From positions 21,173,299-21,237,298 of the forward strand of contig CM076651.1 in the NCBI GenBank assembly GCA_038496675.1: a stretch of DNA of 64,000 nt. Direction: 5' to 3'. Both the position numbers and the translations under genes were made by a program. The notes beneath the pieces are model-generated. The model searched no databases, had not been told where the DNA came from, and was given only the letters and a program-made list of their open reading frames with translations. Origin of the DNA: Rachycentron canadum (lineage: Eukaryota; Chordata; Actinopteri; Carangiformes; Rachycentridae). Below, piece by piece: positions 51,311 through 63,983 of this stretch (the first letter of the stretch is position 1; each line of letters starts with the position of its first letter).

Positions 51311-54300
51311 TATTTGTTTTTGTACTTATTTACCTCACAATATGAAATACAGTATCACATATATCAGTTTTTCTGACTTTCTGACTGACGATATTTGACT
51401 TTTTCTGACTGAGGACCAACTAATTACTAAAATAAAACAAACCACCTCCGTTAATAGTTAATATAACTGGTGAAAGCAGGAATAACATAAACTGTAGACT
51501 GGTGAAGCTAGGCTATGAGTTGATTTAATATTGAAAACATTACCATAGCCCCACACTACTCGCTAGTAGACCACTTTAGTGTGCTTGCAGACCACTGGTG
51601 GTCTATATATATATATATAGTGCTTAAAATCAAGGGGTGCCAGGAATTTTGTTTTCTGCCTCAGTGTGTCGTGTGTAGCTCTATGACCTATTTGCTCTGT
51701 GGTTATATGAACAGACTTAATGTCATGTGAATAGTTAAGTCTCTGCATTCACACAGTGTGATGAACACAAAAGCAGAAAGTCCTTTTAAAAGTGTTAAAG
51801 GTTCCCCATAATAATCCAACAGGTAGGCTGGTGTGTGTCTGTATGTTCTCAGCAGAGCTTGTTTTTCCAATGGAGTCTCATATACCTCGGTACACTCTGT
51901 AACTCTGTAATTAGGGGTTGGTGTCACTGAAGGCAAACACTGTGTATATGTGTGTGTGTTTTCTCTTGAGGAAACTGCTGCACTTACTGGAAGTGGATGT
52001 TTGGTCTAACTCTTTGTTAAGGTCATGGTCAAAGTTTACATGCAAAAAATCTTAAACAAGTAATTTAGTCTTAAAAACTTGCTGAGTCATGTAGGGGAGG
52101 TAATTCAGTGCTTTTTCACTTGTAGAAAATCTTCTAACAATAAGGGTGAGAATGAGGGAGTTGGAATTAAAAGATTCTATTGATCGCAATTATCATTATT
52201 ATTATTATCGGAAATGCAGGATTTTAGTCCCATAGTAGAGAATAAAAGTCTCTCAGCCGCTGCTGCTTCAATTTTGACCAATCTCTTGTTAATCCATCTT
52301 TTGTGAGTCCTGAACTTCATGTACAATAATAAATGGCCAGGGGAGACCTTTAAAGAAGAAAATGTTTTAAAGATAAAACTATAAGAGATTTTTTTTTGGC
52401 TCAGACATGTTTGTTGCACTCCTGAGTTAAAAACTGACTTCAGTAAATCAGTTTTAAACTTGTTTGACAGCAGACACACCTGCATTAGCATAGCTCAGAG
52501 TCAGAGTGTTTTATGCATATGTCTTACTTGATGTACGGGTTGTGTTTCAAATGACTGCAAAGCATTCAAATCCATTTGCTCATATACCCGCACACCTGCA
52601 CTTAACACATGTTGCACACATGTAGCAATTCATTGTGAGTGAGCTCATGTCTCTCACTCTCTCTTTTATATACACACAAATTCAAGGAAAAAAGGCTTTC
52701 AGTGTGAGTCCCTACACACAGTGTGTATTAGCTGTGACATTTCCCACTTGTGTCAGACAGCTCTCATCTACCACAGCTGTCTACTGTCACTACACTGCAA
52801 AACTTGATTGTATAGTAACAAATCAGCTATTATTGAGAAAATCTCCTCAACAGGTTAACACGTTTTTCTTTTTTCATTTTAGCATCTTTTACCTTTTTTT
52901 GCAATTTTTCCTGAATTAAGTGACAGCTCACTCCACCTCCACTTCATCAAGATGTTATAGCTTGATTCAAGGAAAGGACTGTGAGTGGTGGTACTTGAGA
53001 TTCTTGCTTTTTAGATAATGCCTGATAGGTTGAATCAGCTGTTTAATCAGCTGTGATGGAGGAGAAATTAGCGTCTGGTGAAAAAAACGGTTTTACAGGC
53101 TCCTCACTTCAGTTTTTTTCCCTCCTTATTATCCCTCTGCTCTGTATCTCATCTCTTTATTATAATCCCTCTAAAACCAACACACAAACACATTCCACAT
53201 AAACATTGACCAAACTAAAATCTCAAGTCATGCATTTACAACCCTACAGCTGCTGTGGAAGAACTAACCCTCTGGACCCCTGGGGGTTCAAGGGTGGTAT
53301 GGAAGTGTGTAGGAGGAACATGGTTAGGTGGACAGCAATATGCAAAACTGTAGTTTCCAACCTGGGCAGCACCCCCCACATAGGGTCATGAGATCATTAC
53401 AGAATAGGAAATACTTTTGCTATATGAATTAATGCTTCACTGCTGAACTTTTCTCTTGTGTTTTATTTCCAATCCTTTCACTTCACTGAAAATCTGATTA
53501 GATTAGAGGTTGCAGTAGACAATAGACGTGTAGACATGGTTTCTTGTTAAGGGTTTAGAAACAAAAAATGTTGGCAACCATTTTTGTAAAATACAAACTA
53601 AAAAGAAACAGGAAGAGAAAAAAGTGAGGTGGAAGTGAACGTGGAGGAAAGGAACAATAATGGGACTAAGAAAAAAGAATAAGAATGGAAGGAAGTGAGG
53701 AAAGAAAATAAAGGTAAGAGGGAGGGGAGAACCCGATAAAAACACGTAGAGAGGGAAAAAAAGAAATTAGGCTGCTCATATAACCTCCTTCACCATCCTG
53801 CTTACTAATAATATGAAGCCATCATTGTTCAGAAATTGATCTGAACCGATAGTCGATTTATCTCCTGCTTCCTTCTTGTTTTTTTTCTCTTCCAGAAATC
53901 CCTTCCACTTTGCCACAGTGCAGAGGGATTGTCAGCCTGGGGCAAGGTCTTACCATGTTTACTGTGTCTGTCTGTGAGAGAGCGTGTGTGTATGTGTATG
54001 TGTTCATCACAAGCACATAGAGAAATTTAATTAATACGGGTTGGTCCAATTGGTGCAGTGTGCACTGCTTATGGCACACTTTTGAGTGGCCCCACAATGC
54101 ATTGCTATCAATGCATTGCTGATATATCATATCAGCTTTTAATAAAAGATCAAAATCGGCCAATAAATCATTGCAGGGCTCAGAATTGCATTGCCAAGTG
54201 AATGCTCACTGGTGTGTTTCCTCAGTCGGAGCAACGGACGCAGCATGTGGTCACTGTCTTCATGCCCTTGTGGGGTGGGGTTTAATTCAGAGACTCAAAG

Positions 54301-54722
54301 CCATGTAACAGGCATCAGTCCCAGGAAAGGGAATACATTTCCTCCTCTTCAAAATGAGACTTTTATGTGCAAGCAGAAGCACAGAAAGGGAAAAAAAGAC
54401 TGTGCAATTACCTCAGCGCCATGCTGGGTTCATCTGATGCCATGCTACGATTCAATCATTTCCCCCACCCCCCTGACTAGTTCCATTATAGCTGAGACGA
54501 ACAGGGATTGGTTTGGGTGATGATGTGAAGCTCCCTATTTTTGTCTTTCAATCAGATAAGGGACTTTTTCACTATTTTTTTACTCCTCGTCTTTCCTGTC
54601 TGGAGTGGCTCAGAACTGGAGCTGTTAGAAATGGCAGCCAGGTTCAGTGCTCCTGTTAGACAGCCGCACAGGTCAGGAGCTGCTACAGAGAGACAGGGCA
54701 CTGACAGGGGCAGATGGCAGCC

Positions 54723-54723
<1 letters not shown>

Positions 54724-54757
<34 letters not shown>
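54724..54757 (+). repeat. (AC)17 microsatellite
   Basis: Pure AC run, the first of a pair 130 bp apart. Confidence 0.96.
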
Positions 54758-54759
<2 letters not shown>

Positions 54760-54887
54760 TCTGTTCCTGGGGCAGTGTTAGATTGGTCACAGTAGTCCTC
54801 CTGCAAAAGATGAGATATGGTGTTGGAGATAGGAAGAGGCTAGCTTCAGGGACTGTGCACATGGATACATACACATGGTCACATATG

Positions 54888-54889
<2 letters not shown>

Positions 54890-54926
<37 letters not shown>
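54890..54926 (+). repeat. (AC)18 microsatellite
   Basis: Pure AC run, the second of the pair; preceded by diverged ACACATGG repeats. Confidence 0.96.
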
Positions 54927-54928
<2 letters not shown>

Positions 54929-57900
54929 TCATTATTATGCACCAGCACACCCTCTAGCCAATGCAGGTAAACAAACAGGGATTGGTGTTTGTCAAAGGAT
55001 GCACCATAAAGCCAATGTAAGTAGGAGATGATATCTTTTATTATTCAAACTCAAACCAGCTCAAAATGGGCTTTTTTGCTGTATACACTAGCGCATATGG
55101 AGTAAACACTGATACATGGTGAATTATGTTCATTCAGGCCTGTTCAGTGAGAGGTTTGGGGATCTGTTGGTGGATCCCACCGAGTCCCCATGAAGTTAAA
55201 TTTTGCAAACAGCCATGCATATTTAACTTTGTTAGACGCAGCTTTGAGAAACTTTTTAATTTTTCAGAAGTCACATTCCGCATCATTTTCTTATAAATTC
55301 ATCTCTGCATTGCTGCCCCCGTCTGAAGTCTATTGATGTAACATAGTGAATTATTGAGTCTGTGACCAATCAGCAGAGATTGTACATATGTTCAACACAC
55401 TCGGGAAATGTCCTCTGTAGACCAACTAGATTTTTCATACTCAACTACAACATTAGGTCCTAACATGAACAGTTTTATGGTAGAAAAGACAATGAACAGA
55501 GCACAAGTTGAGAAATTCAACCACAGGAAATAAAGGGAAAACACTCACACTTAATTAAAATGTAAAAACACCATACAATTACACAAAAGAGCAAAAGAAA
55601 CATTCATATTTAAATGGCATAACATATGTACCTCTTACTGTCTCCAATTTTGTTATATAAACCCTGTTTTAGAAAGTGTACTATATTTATAGCTGTGATT
55701 TTTCAACAATAGTCTTTCAGTGTATTTGCATTCTGGGATTGCTGCTTTATGAAGTATTGTATCATAAGCATTGTTTGTAGTTCAGTCTACTGTCTCCAAC
55801 TGGATTCAGATTTACACACACTCAAAGGATTTACAGAAAGGATGTGTGCACACACTGAAGACAACATTCAATTATGAGTTTGGTGTTCGTCTGGCAGACG
55901 ACACTGTTGATTATCTTCTTTAGTTTTCTATATTAAAACAATGTGACACAATTCATTCCATTAGTTCCATTTAGGCTTCCTCTTCTGTTGCATCCCAATG
56001 GTGCGTGTGTGCTGACCCAAGTCATGTGTGGTTTTGAATGGAACTCTAGAACCTATTAGAAAAATGCACTTGCTCTCACCACCAGTAACCAAATCAGCAC
56101 AAACTTACAGGATACATCCAATTACTGTGTTTTAGTTTTGCTACACCTGCCATCCACACTACACTAGTTTTTGAGCATCTAAAACTTTTGGAAATTCTGC
56201 TGGACCCATTTGGAGTTGGAAAACTCCAACTGCTCTGTTTTTGTTTGCCCAGACTACAAAAAAACCCCTGAGGCCTTTGCAAATGATGACACCCTCAGTC
56301 ACTCCGTGATTGGGTCTTTTTAGCCTTGACTACCAGTGGTGAAAGCATCACGGTCACCGAATTACAAGTGTTAATGACCTTGTTGTCTTTGCCAGTGTCT
56401 GTTGTTACTGAAGCTTGCCTGTGCTGTTCATAGTTCATAGCATTTTCTGCTACTAATCAACTCTAGAGTGAACAATCTGCTTCCTATTTAAATTGGCTTA
56501 GGCATACCATGAATAGTCATGTGACATCATGTCATGTGCTTTCAGATTTCATGGCATCAGTGGAGATAATTTCTGATATGGAGCTATAACAGTCATCTGG
56601 ACAAGAGATCGTGTTCATTTTCAAATGAAAATGTAGTTGTGTGGATGTAGCCCTAGTTTGTCCCCAGGGCAACTGCCTGCTGTGGCTGGATCGTGGTCGC
56701 TACAAATGACACCTTTTGAAATAAAAATATTGACTAATACAGACAAGGGATTGTCTCTTTAAATGTGCCAGGAAATAAAACAACTGGTGGAATTTGGTCA
56801 AAACACTTTGGGCATTATTTAAAGTTAATTGGTATAAAGGTCTGTAGAAAGCCCAAGTTACATAAATCCTGTCTTCTTAATGATCTCAACCATTTCTATC
56901 ACTGAACACATTATGCTAATGGACAGAGTCAAGGCCTGCTCTGTCAAAGAGCCGCTGCTGCTTTTAGAGGGAGTGTTCAGGTTCATCAAGTTTTAATGAG
57001 CTAGGAGAGAAATCAGCAGAGACATTGTACACTTGACTTTATCCCAGCACACTCCTCTGAACTATGTGCAGAACACAAGTACAGCAGAGCTGTCATTCGT
57101 GTGAATATTTAGCAGCTCCCTCCTTTTATTTAGGAAAAATTACTCTATCTAGATTAAACACAGCTAATATTGCACATAATGAAAAGAAGGAATATCACAG
57201 TAATGTTTTTCGGGGGAGAAAAAGGGCGAGACTGCTGTGCAGGTGTAAAAGCTCAACCAAAGCTAGTGCTTCGATCTTTATAGTCTCCTCTTCTCTGTTT
57301 TGTTTTTTTGTCTTACTGTTGTTTCTCGGGAGACTCTGAGAAGATGTAGCTGTGCAATCAAAAAAAAAAGATATATGCTTGCAAATGTATTCACACATCC
57401 TTGTCTAAATATTTTAAATGTTTTCACTTGTACTTGCAAGCCATGGAAAAGGTGTGGGAATTTTATAATTTTTGTTTTATGTTTTATGTGTTGAAAAGTG
57501 CTGTGAAGAAAGTTGTTATTGTTCGTTTATTGGTTGAGGCTGCTTGGATGAGCCAGACTGGATGAACAGAGATCAGTTGGCCTGGAAAATAACGATGCAT
57601 TCAGAGATTTTTAGATCTCAGAGGATGAATTTGGGTCAATGCGGCAGCAGAGAAGATAGTGTAGATGAGAGCAGAGTGAATACAGAAGGCTGATGATAAA
57701 CATGTGATTAACAGGTGAGAATCTCGTGATACACTCACCTCACAGTCTGGTCTGATTGACAGGTTTACATACACGGCATGTTATCATATTGCTTTGGACA
57801 AAAAGAGGTATCAGATTCAGAACAAATTGCCGCTTATCACAGTTTAAAGCTGATAAGCTGTTCAGATCAAATCAAGACTTAGCCCAAAGCTTTTTTTTTA

Positions 57901-60073
57901 TTATTATTATTTTGGATTTTTCTTAACAGACAAGATTTAAATTTTCCTGCAAAGTCTGCTGGGGGTGCAGATGGTGCAACTTTTACATGGAACTTAATAT
58001 GTCTTTGCCTTTTATTTTCTACAGTTACTTTTTTTTCTTCAGTTATGTGATAACAAATAAAATAACTCAAGGTTTTTTTTTCATTCTTATTCTGGAGCTT
58101 TTCTGTACAATACAAAACAGTTGTTGCCTTTTTTACAAAAAATAATGTTACATGATCACAAAAAAACCCTAGTTGTTCCTACATTTTTTTTTCCTGGAAC
58201 ATTCTGAAAGTAGCATCTCACAAGTTTCACAAGTCTCCATCTACATGTGTTAGCAGTCATTTAACACATAAAATAACACAACTACCACAGCTAAGTTCCA
58301 CACTTGATGGCAAGTGAGTCACCTCCTTCACAACTGAGCAAACTTTAAAGGCCGTGAGCTACAGTGGAAAGCTTCAGAAAAAGACGATGGATCAAGTTCA
58401 AGGATGAACTTTTAATGGTCCAGTCAGTGTTGTCTGTACCTTCTTTTGCTTCACACTTGAAAATCCAAAATGGCTCTTTGGTGGAACCGCCTTTCTTTTT
58501 TTTATTTATTTGACCCCATGATGAATATTGTGAAATATCTACAGTGTACCATGTACATCCCTTTCAAATGCAGACTCCAGCATTGATTTTCTGCATTAAC
58601 ATCAGTCAAACTGATGGAAGAAGTTACAAAAAATATGTGAGTAGTGGGCTGTATAATATTTCCAGGTCCTTGAACATCGCAGATGGAGGTAACATATGCA
58701 CCACAGATTCTGACATGAAGATGCTTCATTATACTTGCAGTGTTGAAATGTTTCTCCTGCAGGAAATTTCTCTTTGACAGCAGCAGTGCAGTTGCATCCT
58801 AATTAAGCTAAGAATGACACCAGAGTTCATGTCAGTCACTGCGACTGTATCTCTGAGCTCTGCGAATGCAGCAGCATGGTTCTTTGCTGCCATATAGCCA
58901 CACTTTTATCCAGCTTTACTTACTGTGAATGCAAACATGTGTAGGCTCATGTGGGAAGTGAAGCCATAACTCAGGTAGTGGAACCTCACTGTGCAGTGAC
59001 TCGCACTGGGAAACCCTATTTTAAAGAGATATATTGCACTTTTTAAAGTACATATCGCATGAACTGCACTGGGACAGTTATGATCAGAGGCAGTATCAGT
59101 GAGCAGAATTGAAATAGAGGATTACAATTCCTCTGCCCCTCTGCCATGAGGAACACACATAGCACACAAACTGAGCCACGTGCACCATCTGCATTCACAG
59201 TTTGAGCTTGTGCCATGTGGTCCGATGTGCAGAGATTCACAAGAACCAGGAAGGGTAAAAAACGTGAGAGAATTCATAGTGTATTCCACACAGATACATC
59301 TTTAAACCTTTGGGGAAAGACAAGGTACTGATTGTAATAATAAAATAACTCTCTTGGTGCTATTTACCATGTCTGCATTGATACAATTATAAATATTTGG
59401 GTGAAGATGCAAGAAGCTTAACACCACTAAAGACAATAATACCTTGTCTAACACATAAAGCATAGATAAACATATTGCACATACATAAATTATACTTGTT
59501 CTCATTATTCTGTCTTCTCCCTCTAGCACATACACACAGCCCCACAGAGGTGAACTGGGAGGCTACAACGTGCATAGTGTTGAACACCTTTAAGAAACTC
59601 TCAATTATACTCACAGGATTTTACACCATTTCCCTGCTTTAATTAAATTTGATTTTGGGAAAGTGATTGAAATATTCACCTTGTCTCTGTCACTTTAGAT
59701 TTAATCATTTATAATGCACCTAAAATGTACTTGAAAAATGGGTTTGTGGTGTGTGAGTTCCAGTTTTGTCTAGCTTTTTTTGTATCTTTTAAACCACTGT
59801 ATCGTCCACAATGGGATGAGGACTAAAGGATAGTCAAGGATTATGCGGGGTTGCTCCTGTATTGCATAAGCTAATATGGATTGTTATTGGCTTTACATGT
59901 GTTTGGGTGTTGGTAGGACCATATGCTGCTGCCTTAGGGCCCAATGAGGGATCACCACTGAGCAGGAAGCGCCGTGTTATATACTTAATACTTAATACTC
60001 AAGGTGCAACAATTGTATATTTTCCTCAGGTCCTCATTTTTTATCAATCTCACCTCTGCAGAGTCAAAGATTA

Positions 60074-60112
60074 GTGTGTGTGTGTATGTGTACGTGTATG
60101 TGTATGTGTGTG

Positions 60113-60156
<44 letters not shown>

Positions 60157-60160
60157 TGTG
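60074..60160 (+). repeat. (GT)n with (GTGC)n core
   Basis: GT run with TATG/TACG variants, followed by about eight CGTG units (60,126-60,157). Strictly alternating purine-pyrimidine with CpG, the strongest Z-DNA candidate in the window. Confidence 0.95.
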
Positions 60161-60315
60161 TCAGGTGTGAGTTCTGCTTCCAGCCTTTGTGTCCAAAGTT
60201 TCAGAGTCCATCCTGGAATCCTGATCTGGTGCTTGAGGGGAAAAATGTGTATGTATCAGACAATGTTGATCAGACTATTTTTAGACAGTGCTGGGAAATG
60301 TATCAATTATTGAAG

Positions 60316-60318
<3 letters not shown>

Positions 60319-60396
<78 letters not shown>

Positions 60397-60410
60397 CTGT
60401 GTGTGTGTGT
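60319..60410 (+). repeat. (GT)n microsatellite, about 92 nt
   Basis: Long GT run with one CC interruption near 60,396. Confidence 0.97.
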
Positions 60411-60555
60411 AGGAGTGCATGTATGACTGAGCAGGCGGGAGGAGTTCTGAGTGACGAGAAAATAGGTGTTAAGATTAATAATGAAGGACTGAAGTGTCAA
60501 AGAAATTAAGTGAAGGGATAAAAAGGAGGAGAGATAGATAGATATGCAGGTGGAG

Positions 60556-60566
60556 TGCGTGCGTGC

Positions 60567-60636
<70 letters not shown>
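60556..60636 (+). repeat. (GT)n microsatellite, about 81 nt
   Basis: Starts with GTGCGTGCGTGCGCGT and continues as pure GT; the third array within 600 bp. Confidence 0.97.
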
Positions 60637-60639
<3 letters not shown>

Positions 60640-62690
60640 GAAAGTGGGGGTTGGTATCATCTGTTCTTGTACCTGGGGTGATAATAACTCAGTCCAACAC
60701 ATTTCCTGACACATTTATTAGCATTGACACTTTTGGCCTCCTTTTGAAGATGAAAATTTTGGTTCTGTTGGGTTTCAGATCAGCCATCATTTCCGTATTT
60801 CAAGTTGGAGTGATGAAGTGATTTGCTTCTGTCATCTTCATCTGTGATCATCACATATCTTCATATGTGACAAAATATCTGCACCACTTGTAAATTTTTC
60901 ACCATGTTTTGCGACAGTCTTGCTTCTGATGCAGCTTGATAATGCCTCTGCTGTTTACAGATTCTGCAGACTCAGAGATGTCTGGTCAGAAAGTTTATAA
61001 ATGATGCAGATATGAATTCACACAGGGGTCAACAGTATTTTTATTTGCGAATAAGTGAATGTAGAGGCAAGCCAACCATGCCTTGTTCAAACATATACAT
61101 TCAAAGTGTCAGGCTCTCTCATGCCTCTCATGAGCAAGATGGAATCTTGCGAGTGTGTTTGTGTTCAGAACATAATTTACACACTCAGCTCAGATTGAGC
61201 ATTTATTTCCTCGCACTGCAACTGTACCAGTTTCCAGAGTGATGTGCTCACATCCTTTTTTCTCAAGTCCAATAGCTAATGTCTTGTCAGGGAGAACTGT
61301 TAAGCCACTAACTGTGGCAATCAGTTTGGTTGTTGCTCCCATCAGTGCATAATTGTCCAAAAAAGTTTTTGAAACTTTCTTACCATTGCAGAATTGGGCA
61401 CCTTTTGGCACCAGCAAATTTTTCAAGTAGTTCAGTTCACATTGATCATACTGCATCTTCAAGATTTGTGTGAACCAATGTGTGAAATGGGCATTCACTG
61501 AATTAGTGTTGAACTTGCAAAGTTGGGGGACAAAGGAAAGAATGATTTCATGATGTTTTTTCTGCCTTTTATGCAACAATTTTCCATAATGCAATAGTGT
61601 TTTTAATTATACCTTACCTAATTAACATTTTTTTCCTCGCCCTCAGTTTCTAATGTTTGTTTTCTACCCATTCACTGTCCAATTAAATCAAAATGCAAAA
61701 AGAAAAACATTAAACCTTGGTGATGAGTTGACAAAGCTCCTCCAGAGCTGCAAAAGATATATATTGGATTTGGAAACACTGAATATTGAGGGACTTTCTG
61801 TGGCTATTAAATTGATGTGACGTGAAATCAGTGGAGTTCTACTTTGAGGCCACAAATTACAGCTACACTGTGGTGAAATACCATCTTTTGTGGCCATTCA
61901 TCATGTGAATGTGGCAGCAGTGCTACATAAACGTTTTCTGATTACTTTCTTAAAGTTAAATTCATTCTCAGGGAGTTGGTTAAAATTAGACTTAAACTCA
62001 AATCATATTCACTACAGGGTGGTCTGCCAAAAATAAGCCAAATATCTTGAACATGAAAATTTAATTTCTTTGTCATTTACTTTTAATTTATGTTTATTTT
62101 TATGAGCAATTTCCCCTGAAAATTTTGCCAACTGTTGTTCCACTGTGATTACAGAGAGCACAAAACAATAGAAAATGAATTTGGCTCTTCGGAAACTGCT
62201 CATGTCCTGCATATGGATGAAAACCTCTGGAAAAACAAATTGAAACCTCTGAGTGATTCAGTTATATTCCAGACTTTGATGTAATTTCCTGTGTCTTTTT
62301 GTCATGACAGACATAGGTCTCAGCCCTGCCCTTCTACTGATTGGTCTCATTCTAGTAAAGGAGTGGATTGCAGGAGGATGTGTACCTGACCGCCTTGGCA
62401 GTTATTAAATACTATTCAATGCAGGGCAGGTGGATATTAAAAAATATATCAGAGCGACAGAACTTTGTGAGATGTGTCTGTGCTTCTATTCAGGGAGAGG
62501 TTTCTGTACATACTGACTGATGAGGTTGGATTGAAATGTAATCGACAGGGCAGCTGTAATAATGACTTTTTTTATTAAAGCTGTCTGTGTTGTATCCACT
62601 CAGATGTTTTTTCAAGCAAGACATCAATTTACACTATCTACACCAATCAAGGCTTTTTATTTGAACACTCACTCCATGCGCACGCATGTG

Positions 62691-62721
<31 letters not shown>
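62691..62721 (+). repeat. short (CA)n microsatellite
   Basis: CA run with one AAA interruption, 160 bp before the large CA array. Confidence 0.9.
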
Positions 62722-62874
62722 TCACATTAAGCATGGGTCGAAGGTCAGAGTCCCACCCCATGTCAACTCCCATTATTTCTAGCCCAATTTCTAGGATGTA
62801 AATGGGCTCATGTGGAGCTGAATACTTATGGGCAAGGTTGAAGCATGAATATGGACAAGTTCTTGCTATTAAAC

Positions 62875-62894
62875 ACATGCACACACACACACAC

Positions 62895-62966
<72 letters not shown>
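62875..62966 (+). repeat. (CA)n microsatellite, about 90 nt
   Basis: Long CA run with a CATGC at its start and one GC interruption near 62,899. Confidence 0.97.
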
Positions 62967-63423
62967 CAGTGATTGGCCAGTCACAGACCCCCACCCAAAC
63001 CAGCTGGAGATCATCTGCAGAGAGGTGATGGACATTGAACAACCTGACCCCACCCAGCCTCATGTAAAATTCATGATGACCTTTCCACTTGCCCCTTTCT
63101 CCATCCATCTCCACCTAGCACACACACATGCACACACACTTACGTTTCAAACATCACTGGACCAGCTCAACTTGTGGCCCATGGGCAGCTCAGGCAGCCA
63201 CATTTACTGTCACTGCTGTAAATGTTTTAGTCCAGGCACCAGTGAGCACATCAGAATGGCAGCAGCGTTATACAATCCAAATAGTATCCAAAGTAGTATC
63301 CAAATAGTGAAAATATCCCATCTTTAAATTGAACAAGCTTGATGGTAAAGAGAAAGAAACACCAGAGCAGATGGATTGAAACTACTGTTTGCATAAGGTA
63401 CAACACATCATTGTGTAGCTGTG

Positions 63424-63457
63424 TCACCTTTCTTTAGTAGCTACTAAAGATAGGTGA
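63424..63457. repeat. loop-less 34-bp near-perfect palindrome
   Basis: TCACCTTTCTTTAGTAG at 63,424-63,440 is followed directly by its reverse complement at 63,441-63,457, with a single T/T mismatch pair. The central 20 bp (TCTTTAGTAGCTACTAAAGA) are a perfect palindrome. A (GTTT)n run follows immediately. Confidence 0.9.
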
Positions 63458-63480
63458 AGTTTGTTTGTTTGTTTGTTTGT
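63457..63480 (+). repeat. (GTTT)n tetranucleotide run
   Basis: Five to six GTTT units directly after the palindrome at 63,424-63,457. Confidence 0.9.
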
Positions 63481-63955
63481 CAGGTATGTTGAGCAGTTTT
63501 AAATCTGCTATAAAAACTGTGTGGAAACATTTGATTCTAATTGGAGGTGAAACAGAAACAGTGGCTGCAGGTATCAGGTAACAGAGTATTTGTAAAGATA
63601 AGCCATAGGATGAAGTGAAAGTAGTGATGTGTTTTTAATATCCCACTGACAAGCATTAAATGAATATTGTGCTAGAAAATCTAGACCCCGAAGTAGCAGG
63701 TATTCCAATCTGCTGTTTTTTAAAATTGTTAACCTACATATTACTCTTACCTTTGCAGGGCACTGCAGATTTGTATTGATTGCAGTAGAAATAACTGCGG
63801 TGTGAGTTAGATGGATTTGCTTTGCATAAAAGAGAATTTCTTGTAGAAAGAATGATTTAAAAGCCTTGGAGTGAATCATTCACTTGTTAAAGGACAACAA
63901 AGCTTTAATTTGACCTGATAAGTAAAGCCTGCATAGTATATGGCAATAATAATAA

Positions 63956-63983
63956 TAATAATAATAAACATTTATTATTATTA
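63956..63983. repeat. (AAT)n/(TTA)n palindrome
   Basis: TAATAATAATAAA, a 2-nt loop CA, then TTTATTATTATTA: an AAT array that inverts its polarity, able to fold into a simple AT hairpin. The (AAT)n array itself starts near 63,944. Confidence 0.85.

Noticed and set aside
53896..53948. Exon-like segment after TTTCTCTTCCAG reading, in the agrn phase, ...STLPQCRGIVSLGQ, superficially like the expected Cys-Arg-Gly start of the first follistatin exon
   Set aside because: The conserved Met-Leu-Cys-Gly-Phe-Gly that should follow is absent, the donor (AAGGTCTTA) is poor, and the frame runs into GT repeats and a stop.
54040..54175. Possible further fish repeat with duplicated CAATGCATTGCT and a small palindrome GCTGATAT/ATATCAGC
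   Set aside because: Suggestive of an interspersed repeat but not enough matching blocks to assign it to a family.
57890..58200. T-rich runs that could be the reverse of poly(A)-bearing retrocopies
   Set aside because: No processed coding sequence or target-site duplication next to them.
60004..60426. Open frames of Val-Cys / Thr-His repeats here and at other GT/CA arrays
   Set aside because: Translation of microsatellites, not proteins.
61190..61594. 134-codon minus-strand frame with a protein-like composition
   Set aside because: No motif I recognise, no neighbouring exons; could be a degenerate transposon piece but nothing supports it.
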